Shown: in pieces, positions 57,918 to 64,000 of the stretch | Numbering within the stretch: position 1 is the stretch's first letter | Layout of the letters: every line of letters begins with the position of its first letter | NCBI GenBank assembly: GCA_036768485.1 | Contig: JAVLUZ010000527.1 | Span: forward strand, 124,001 to 188,000 | Origin: Mermis nigrescens | Taxonomy: Eukaryota > Nematoda > Enoplea > Mermithida > Mermithidae | Reading direction: 5' to 3' | Length of the DNA stretch: 64,000 bases | The notes under the pieces: generated by a model | The model's input: only the letters and a program-made list of their open reading frames with translations | Database searches by the model: none | Told to the model about the DNA's origin: nothing | Translations under genes and position numbers: made by a program

Positions 57918-60900
57918 GGGTCTGCAAAAGGAAAAACATTAGATAATGGTACGGCATGTGCTGTTTTAGAACCATTTAATAAACGTACAGGCGCGCAGTC
58001 CTTAGCTTTCTGTTCCCTGCCCGGTAAATCCTCAAAACTTATGACAACTGCCGGGGCAAGAGGGCGATGTGGTAATTTTACCAACACAAAATCGCCAGGG
58101 ACGTACGCGTGTTTTTCCACAATTAAGTCAGAATAAGGTAGTTTAGGTTCAGGTAGAAGTCTATTCCTATGCACGTGATGAATGATGAGAGGATTATAGA
58201 CATATGCGATTTTCGCAGTTTCAGGCGTAGGTAAGTCAATAATTCGGTATGGACCAACACGCTTGGGTGATAGTTTACCGATTTCAGGTTGGATGACTGA
58301 GGTATTATTAAGATAGACTATATCCGAGAGATTAAAATTTGTATGCGTTACGGATTTATCGTATTGCGATTTTTGCTGCTTACGCGCTTGCGTTAAGTTT
58401 TGAGACGCGATTTCATGCAGATCTTGCAAAGTCAGCTTTAAATCAATGACATATTTTTCTGCGACAGATGGTAAGTTCGGATTTATTACGAAGTCATTTA
58501 TAAGTAAAGTGTCAAGAGGAAATGCTGGTTCGCGACCATAAAGCATTTCAAAAGGAGATATATTAGTCGATGATTGCGGAGTCGCGCGGTATGCAAATAA
58601 TGCAAAAGGTAGAAATTGTTCCCAATCATACTGGGAACGCGCACTCAGCTTAGACAAACAATCAATCAAAGTACGATTATAACGTTCCACCAACCCATCA
58701 CACTGGGGGTGATATGGGGTTGTAAATATTTTTTGAACGTTTAATAATTTGCAAACTTCCGAAATAAGGGTAGATGTAAAATTTGACCCCTGATCTGTCA
58801 AAAATTTTTTGGGAACTCCATAACGTGGTATGATTTCTCTTAGCAATAAATTTGCAATTGTTGTTGCTTTTATGTCAGAAACAGCAAAAGCTTCCACGTA
58901 TTTTGTAAAGTAATCCATAAAAACTACAATTTGGTCATTTCCGGAGGGGGATCGCGGCATATGCAAACAATCGCACGCAATGAGTTCAAAGGGCGCGGAT
59001 ACTTCGATTGGTTGCAATGGAACGGATGTGGAATTTAATGCGACCTTACGTTGTAAGCACACATCACAATTCCGACACCACGCGATCACATCATTTTCCA
59101 TGCGCGGCCACCAATAACGCATTTGTATGGCGGGCAAAATTTTGCGCGATGAAAAATGAGCTCCGAAAATAGAGTCATGAAATTCCGTTAATATGAAACG
59201 ACGCAAAGATTTGGGTATGACTATTTGATGAACGACAGTTGGTGAACGCTTAGGTTGAAAACGACAAAAAAGTACATCGTTTACGAGAAAAAATTCGTCA
59301 CGATATTTTTTCGTTGTTAAGTCATTCAATGCGATGCGAATTTTATGCAATTCATCATCTGCACGTTGCTCAGCGAGTAAACGCGCAGGTGTTAGCATTT
59401 CAGCTTTTTCGGCATCGGTAAGTAATAAGCGTTCGCGAAATGTAGGTGGTTTAGAATTGGTAGGATCGGTTTGCGCAGTAGAATTATTATTTTGCGCATT
59501 TGGATGATTAATTGGTGCAGTAGGCGCATTATCGCACGATCGGTCAGGTGGAACCGATTCATCATCTGACTCAGAATCTTCGGATTCTAAATTTGCGATG
59601 TTAACGATATTTTTGCGCTCTACTTTATATTTGCGTTCTGCATGATCATATTTAGGGTGTCGTGAAAGAAGATCAGCTGCGCAGTTATATGCACCAGGAA
59701 CGTAAACGATATCATATTCGTACTCCTGTAATTTGAGACCCCAACGGCGTAAACGACTCGATGGGTCTTTAACGTTTACTAACCAGGTTAACGCTTGATG
59801 ATCAGTTTCGACAATGAATTTTTTACCGTAAAGATAGTGTCGATAATGCTTGATGGCCCACACTACCGCTAACGCTTCTTTTTCTGAAGTAGCATAATTA
59901 CATTCAGCAGAATTTAGCACGCGACTAGCGTAGCTAAGAATAAAACGATTTTTGGATGGTAAATGTTTTTGCGTCAAAATAGCACCTAACGCATAGTTAC
60001 TTGCGTCAGTTGTTAAAATAAATTGGTGCTCATCATCGAATTTCGGTAATTGTAAAATAGGTGGGGATGTAAATGCTTTCTTCAGAAGCTCAAATGCGGT
60101 TTGGTGTTCAGCCTTCCAGCAAAATTCGACATCTTTACGAAGAAGATGGAATAATGGTTTAGCGATTTTAGCAAGATCCTTAACAAATTTCTTAAACCAT
60201 TGGACTAAGCCAAGGAATTTCTGCAAGGATTTAACGGTTTTCGGCACAGGAAACGAGATTAAGTCTGCGACTTTGGACATGTCAGGAGCGATGCCCATTG
60301 CACTTATGCTGTGGCCAAGAAATTTTACCTCTGCATGCGCAAGATGGCATTTATCAGGCTTTACACGTAAGTTCGCCTTTTTAAGAGCAATAAAGACGTT
60401 TTCAAGATCTTTTAAATGTTCTTCGAAAGTGCGTGAAAAAATAATTATGTCATCGATGTAAACGAGACAAGATTTCCAATTTAGACCTGCGAGCACAAGC
60501 TCCATTAGTCTTTGAAAATCTGCGGGTGCATTTTTTAAGCCAAAAGGTAAAACTTCAAATTCGTAATGACCAACAGGACATATAAATGCTGTTTTTTCGC
60601 GAGATTTATTATCGAGTGGAATTTGCCAGTATCCGGATTTTAAATCGAGTGTGCTAAAATATGCGGCATTGCCTAAGGTGTCAAAATAATCATCTAATTG
60701 CGGAAGAGGATAAACTTGCGTTTTAGTGATGTCATTTAACCGTCGATAATCGACGACTGGCCTAAGGGAACCGTCCTTTTTTCCAATGAGAAATAATGGA
60801 CTTGCCCATGGGCTAGTAGTAGGTCGAATAATTTTATCCGCAAGCATTTCATTTATAATTTTCTGCATAGATTCTCTTCTAGAATGCTCAACACGATAAG

Positions 60901-61450
60901 TTTTTCCAACAACGGGTGGATTATCCCCTGTGTCAATATGATGTTTCATCAAGGGGGTACGACCGAGAGGTTCATTTTTTAATGCAAAAATTGAGTCGTA
61001 TTTTAGACAAAGTTCACGAATTTGTTGCTGCTGTCTAGAATTAACGGCGGAGCCGTTTAAAGCTTTATTTATTGATGCAAAAAGTTCTGGTGTCCTATCA
61101 TCCAAAGATGAAACGTGTGACACAACTTCGGCATCAGTGGTTAAAGAACCTATTATTTCACCAGAGTCAATGCGAATTGGCGCTTTAGAGATGTTACAAA
61201 CGCGAACAGGTATTAAAGGTTGTGAAGCATCGACTATAGACGGAGCAACAAAAAGTGAAGTTTTTTCCATAAAATCGGGATTTGGTTCAAATAATGCGAA
61301 GTCAAAATTGCAAGAACCGTGACTTATATAGCCAGGTGTAATTAATTCATGCCTAGGTTGTATAATAACAGGCTCAGGTAACGAAACATGCACACACACA
61401 ACACCAGAGGTGGTTGCGTTGGGTTTCGCGCAGAAATTGCAATTTTTCAT
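57827..61450 (-). CDS. Pol of element 3 (RT, RNase H, integrase, PWWP-like tail)
   Basis: 1207 codons, uninterrupted. RT: VVDYRRLND (233-241), LPFGLKNAPADF (301-312), YIDD (331-334). RNase H: D482, E525, D550, D593. An acidic linker (620-640) precedes integrase: H758, H765, C795, C798, then D827, D886 and E922 (35 residues between the last two). GPYRI at 1066-1070 is the GPY/F module of Ty3/gypsy integrases. Residues 1116-1177 (GDFVLVKLPHRPLAPAVVIS to NVFPF) resemble a PWWP chromatin-reader fold. It starts 77 nt inside the gag-protease ORF in the +1 frame. Copying and inserting the element's own DNA is the expected role. Confidence 0.93.
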   Translation of the reverse strand: MKNCNFCAKPNATTSGVVCVHVSLPEPVIIQPRHELITPGYISHGSCNFDFALFEPNPDFMEKTSLFVAPSIVDASQPLIPVRVCNISKAPIRIDSGEIIGSLTTDAEVVSHVSSLDDRTPELFASINKALNGSAVNSRQQQQIRELCLKYDSIFALKNEPLGRTPLMKHHIDTGDNPPVVGKTYRVEHSRRESMQKIINEMLADKIIRPTTSPWASPLFLIGKKDGSLRPVVDYRRLNDITKTQVYPLPQLDDYFDTLGNAAYFSTLDLKSGYWQIPLDNKSREKTAFICPVGHYEFEVLPFGLKNAPADFQRLMELVLAGLNWKSCLVYIDDIIIFSRTFEEHLKDLENVFIALKKANLRVKPDKCHLAHAEVKFLGHSISAMGIAPDMSKVADLISFPVPKTVKSLQKFLGLVQWFKKFVKDLAKIAKPLFHLLRKDVEFCWKAEHQTAFELLKKAFTSPPILQLPKFDDEHQFILTTDASNYALGAILTQKHLPSKNRFILSYASRVLNSAECNYATSEKEALAVVWAIKHYRHYLYGKKFIVETDHQALTWLVNVKDPSSRLRRWGLKLQEYEYDIVYVPGAYNCAADLLSRHPKYDHAERKYKVERKNIVNIANLESEDSESDDESVPPDRSCDNAPTAPINHPNAQNNNSTAQTDPTNSKPPTFRERLLLTDAEKAEMLTPARLLAEQRADDELHKIRIALNDLTTKKYRDEFFLVNDVLFCRFQPKRSPTVVHQIVIPKSLRRFILTEFHDSIFGAHFSSRKILPAIQMRYWWPRMENDVIAWCRNCDVCLQRKVALNSTSVPLQPIEVSAPFELIACDCLHMPRSPSGNDQIVVFMDYFTKYVEAFAVSDIKATTIANLLLREIIPRYGVPKKFLTDQGSNFTSTLISEVCKLLNVQKIFTTPYHPQCDGLVERYNRTLIDCLSKLSARSQYDWEQFLPFALFAYRATPQSSTNISPFEMLYGREPAFPLDTLLINDFVINPNLPSVAEKYVIDLKLTLQDLHEIASQNLTQARKQQKSQYDKSVTHTNFNLSDIVYLNNTSVIQPEIGKLSPKRVGPYRIIDLPTPETAKIAYVYNPLIIHHVHRNRLLPEPKLPYSDLIVEKHAYVPGDFVLVKLPHRPLAPAVVISFEDLPGREQKAKDCAPVRLLNGSKTAHAVPLSNVFPFADPWLHKVPPARRHCWKQLVADANLRGVIPRP

Positions 61451-64000
61451 GAGATGAAAGTAAATTAACCTTTATGCCGTTTATAAAAGCACAACGCTCA
61501 ATAGGATTAACCCACATGAGTGCGGATTCGCAAAAATCATATCCTAAGAGCATGTCTTCCGGCAAATGATCAATTATAGCTACTGAAGTAGAGATAGATT
61601 GTTCCGCAATTGTTAAAGTCATATTTACTTTATAACGAACGACTGCGGTGATTTCGCCTACACCATGTACGACTTGTGAAACCTGTTTAGGTGGTAAATT
61701 AAAACCAAGACGTAAGAATGCAGACGTGGTCATCATGGTGACCTGTGAACCCGTATCTATGAGAGCAGGTACGTCAACGCCATGAACTTTAACGAGAATG
61801 GTGGGTAAATTTGTCCCAGCATGGCTTACGATAGGAATATTAGGATCTAAGGTCTTAGACGGAGGTAGATTGATTTTCTCATAAGTTGCAAGACGACGTT
61901 GTAGACGTTCGTACTCTTCAAGAAATTCTTGCGACGCGAATAAATTAGGACGCGCGCTAGATTCTGGCCCTTTCGCAGTAACCGTGTTCACATCATGAGG
62001 AGATGTAAGGGTTGGCTGCGGTGGGGGCACATTTGTGGCGGGTTGGTTATCAGCCGTATATGTGACATATGGACGATTAAAATTATTGTCGTTGCGATAA
62101 TTCGAGTTATAGTATGTTCCACGCTGTTCATTTGGAAATTGCACAAAAGGTGTATTTTGGCGCGGTTGATTATTATAACGATTATCGTAACGCGAATTTT
62201 GATAATTAGCACGCGAATTTTGGTAATAATCATTACGATTTTGCCGAAAATTCGATCGTGATTGCTTTGATTCAAAGCGATTATCATTATTCGCATAGTT
62301 AGATGAACGATGTTGACTAGAGTTACGATATCGTGATTGAGATCGCTGCCTATTTTGCGAATTCGAACGCGATGGCGAACGATTTCGTCGCGAAAAAGAA
62401 CGCGATTGGCTGCGATTGCGAGCCATAGAATTGGTATTGCGATCAGCTTGGTTATTATAATTAGCATTATTAGACGTTTCTTGCCTTTGACGCGTGAAAC
62501 ATTCCTCATAAATGTGACCTATGCGCTTGCAAAAGGTACAATATTTACGAGAAGAATTTTCTGGTTTCTCAGCACGCGATGAGCGATGAAACGTTCTATT
62601 ACGTGAGCGATTTGAATCATTTTGGTTAGATGCGCGAGGAGTATCTTTAGGTACTACGCTGCCTACGGGAGCAGCTGTTACCGATACGTAAGGCGTTACT
62701 GCCTTTTTATCCTCAAATTCTTTATTAGCAAATTCAGCGCTAAGCGCATTGTCCAAAAATTCAGCTAATGATGCTCTAGGTTTTTTGTGATATGCCTCTT
62801 TCGAAATGTGTGGTAATAAACCTTGTTTTAGTTGATGTCGCATTAAATTATTAAAATGTGGCGAGTCAACTTCAAGATAAGGATCCGATTTAATTAACTC
62901 TTCGCGAAGCGAGAGATAATAAGCTTTGACCGATTCGTTAGGCTGCTGTTTGTGTGACAAAAAACGATTAAAGAGCGCACCGGTGTCCATTGGACAAAAT
63001 TCGGTTATTAGCGCTTGCTTCATTTTCGAATAAGATTGTTGTATGTCAGCAGGTAACGAATGGTATAAACGCAAAACATAAGGGTCAAGAAATCCAGTTG
63101 CGAATTTTAAACGATCAGCCTTGTCAATATCATAGGTATTGGCAAGCAATTCAAATTCTGCAAAATATGCTTTTATATCCGATTTATCGCCATCAAAAAA
63201 TTTTTTATTTGCAATTGCAAATTGCATCTGCTGCAAAAATGGTCCGCGATTCAAGGAATCAGCGAGACGCGAGTCACCACGCGAGCTTCCAGATGAAGAA
63301 CCTGAACTATGGCGGTGACGTCGTCTGCGCGATCGACTTTTGCGACGCGAGCGACGACTGCGCGGGCGATCATAGCTGCTAGATGAGCTGTCGTCAGAGA
63401 ATTTGACATGTTTTTTCCTACTAGACGATTCAGATAAGGGAGCAGATTCGTTTTGCAGATGTGCAGATTCATTATTAATGCCAGATAAGTTTATCTCAAC
63501 AGGTTGCATTTCGATATTAGAAGAATGCAAAATAGGATTATTAGGTGGTATTTCCACATTTATAGGATTAGGTACGTAATTATTTGGTAAGATTTCGCCT
63601 TGAGGTGGAAAATACTGCAGCGGTGGTGGATTCAATTGCTGCTGCGAGTTTGCAATAGAAGGATTAGGTACGAAAGAAGGTGCATTACGATTTAAGGGCA
63701 GCGAAGGCCGAGATCGCGACGTCTGCGAAATTGATACCGACGGCTGCGAAATCGTAGGTATATTCTCCGAAAAACCTGAGTTTTGCACTGGTTGCAAACC
63801 CGTGTCTACAGGATTCTGTGACAAATTAGAAATCTCAGGCGCGCGGTTCGTACGATTTTGAATAATATTTTCGGGAACAGTTTCCGAAGGTGAGCGTGAA
63901 TTTGATGCGCTATTGCCAGTGGACAACAATGAAGATGCCCTATGCGTACTTTGCGCACGAGTCGCACTTTGCGCATTAAATTCAGAAAAATTTGCGCTAT
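61374..64000 (-). CDS. Gag-protease of element 3, 5' end beyond the window
   Basis: Open to the right edge, so the true start lies beyond 64000. Numbering from a TTG at 63929, an N-terminal Pro/Asn/Ser-rich region leads to an Arg/Ser-rich cluster (190-220), a capsid-like region (229-400: GPFLQQMQFAIANKKFF, PNESVKAYYLSLREEL), one CCHC knuckle (C464, C467, H472, C477), an Arg/Asn/Tyr-rich stretch, and an aspartic protease (IDTGS at 724-728, DMLLGYDF). The frame closes 21 codons after it departs from the element 1 reading at EKLQF. One extra base there separates it from pol. Confidence 0.9.
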   Translation of the reverse strand, partial: SANFSEFNAQSATRAQSTHRASSLLSTGNSASNSRSPSETVPENIIQNRTNRAPEISNLSQNPVDTGLQPVQNSGFSENIPTISQPSVSISQTSRSRPSLPLNRNAPSFVPNPSIANSQQQLNPPPLQYFPPQGEILPNNYVPNPINVEIPPNNPILHSSNIEMQPVEINLSGINNESAHLQNESAPLSESSSRKKHVKFSDDSSSSSYDRPRSRRSRRKSRSRRRRHRHSSGSSSGSSRGDSRLADSLNRGPFLQQMQFAIANKKFFDGDKSDIKAYFAEFELLANTYDIDKADRLKFATGFLDPYVLRLYHSLPADIQQSYSKMKQALITEFCPMDTGALFNRFLSHKQQPNESVKAYYLSLREELIKSDPYLEVDSPHFNNLMRHQLKQGLLPHISKEAYHKKPRASLAEFLDNALSAEFANKEFEDKKAVTPYVSVTAAPVGSVVPKDTPRASNQNDSNRSRNRTFHRSSRAEKPENSSRKYCTFCKRIGHIYEECFTRQRQETSNNANYNNQADRNTNSMARNRSQSRSFSRRNRSPSRSNSQNRQRSQSRYRNSSQHRSSNYANNDNRFESKQSRSNFRQNRNDYYQNSRANYQNSRYDNRYNNQPRQNTPFVQFPNEQRGTYYNSNYRNDNNFNRPYVTYTADNQPATNVPPPQPTLTSPHDVNTVTAKGPESSARPNLFASQEFLEEYERLQRRLATYEKINLPPSKTLDPNIPIVSHAGTNLPTILVKVHGVDVPALIDTGSQVTMMTTSAFLRLGFNLPPKQVSQVVHGVGEITAVVRYKVNMTLTIAEQSISTSVAIIDHLPEDMLLGYDFCESALMWVNPIERCAFINGIKVNLLSSHEKLQFLRETQRNHLWCCVCACFVT

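Larger units (their letters stand above)
51898..64000 (-). mobile_element. Element 3: young LTR retrotransposon, runs off the right edge
   Basis: Same family as element 2, inserted in the gag/leader of element 1. It shows the 3' LTR, polypurine tract, broken ORF3, complete pol and most of gag. TTTA (51894-51897) is the left flank and expected duplication. The 5' LTR and primer site lie beyond 64000. Confidence 0.9.

Overview
The window reads as a repeat-laden stretch of an invertebrate nuclear genome. Introns are short (one of 56 bp), one 5' acceptor is of the TTTCAG type, and non-repeat DNA is AT-rich, all of which would fit a nematode, but the species cannot be fixed from the sequence. There is one clear host gene: an SLC26/SulP-family anion transporter on the minus strand at the left end. 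I reconstruct six exons for it between 5417 and 633; its 3' part was not found and probably lies past the left edge.

From about 2.4 to 33 kb the DNA is a mosaic of small non-autonomous transposons, fold-back elements, satellite arrays and solo LTRs. Seven short elements of one family share 11-bp inverted ends (CAYACRTGGGC-like); six of them are bounded by exact or near-exact 8-bp target duplications of the hAT type. Related elements sit head to tail with only an 8-bp spacer (GTCGCGAC-like) between them. One decayed hAT transposase element (8492-9102) has an exact 8-bp duplication. Two 180-bp satellite arrays (14.6-16.1 kb, 23.7-24.8 kb) share the same 3' tail, and two fold-back copies (17.7 and 29.5 kb) carry the same solo LTR at the same site.

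From 32.3 kb to the right edge three Ty3/gypsy-order LTR retrotransposons, all on the minus strand, are nested. Element 1 is old and diverged; it runs from its 3' LTR at 32346 past the right edge. Element 2 (38533-47714, ATTT duplication) lies in element 1 pol between reverse transcriptase and RNase H. Element 3 (51898 to beyond 64000) lies near the start of element 1 gag. Each codes gag with CCHC knuckle and protease, then RT-RNase H-integrase with a GPY module and a PWWP-like tail, then a third large ORF in the place where env would be.

That third ORF is the main discovery candidate. Its N-terminal third is a DEDDy 3'-5' exonuclease of the RNase D/WRN/MUT-7 type with all three Exo motifs, followed by a long region I do not recognise and a Q/R-rich tail. 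It is intact (1383 codons) in element 2, broken by three indels in element 3, and decayed but recognisable in the diverged element 1. A polypyrimidine-AG acceptor lies 4 nt before its ATG in elements 2 and 3, suggesting a spliced subgenomic mRNA. Element 3 keeps gag and pol but lost ORF3; element 2 keeps ORF3 but lost gag and the start of pol.
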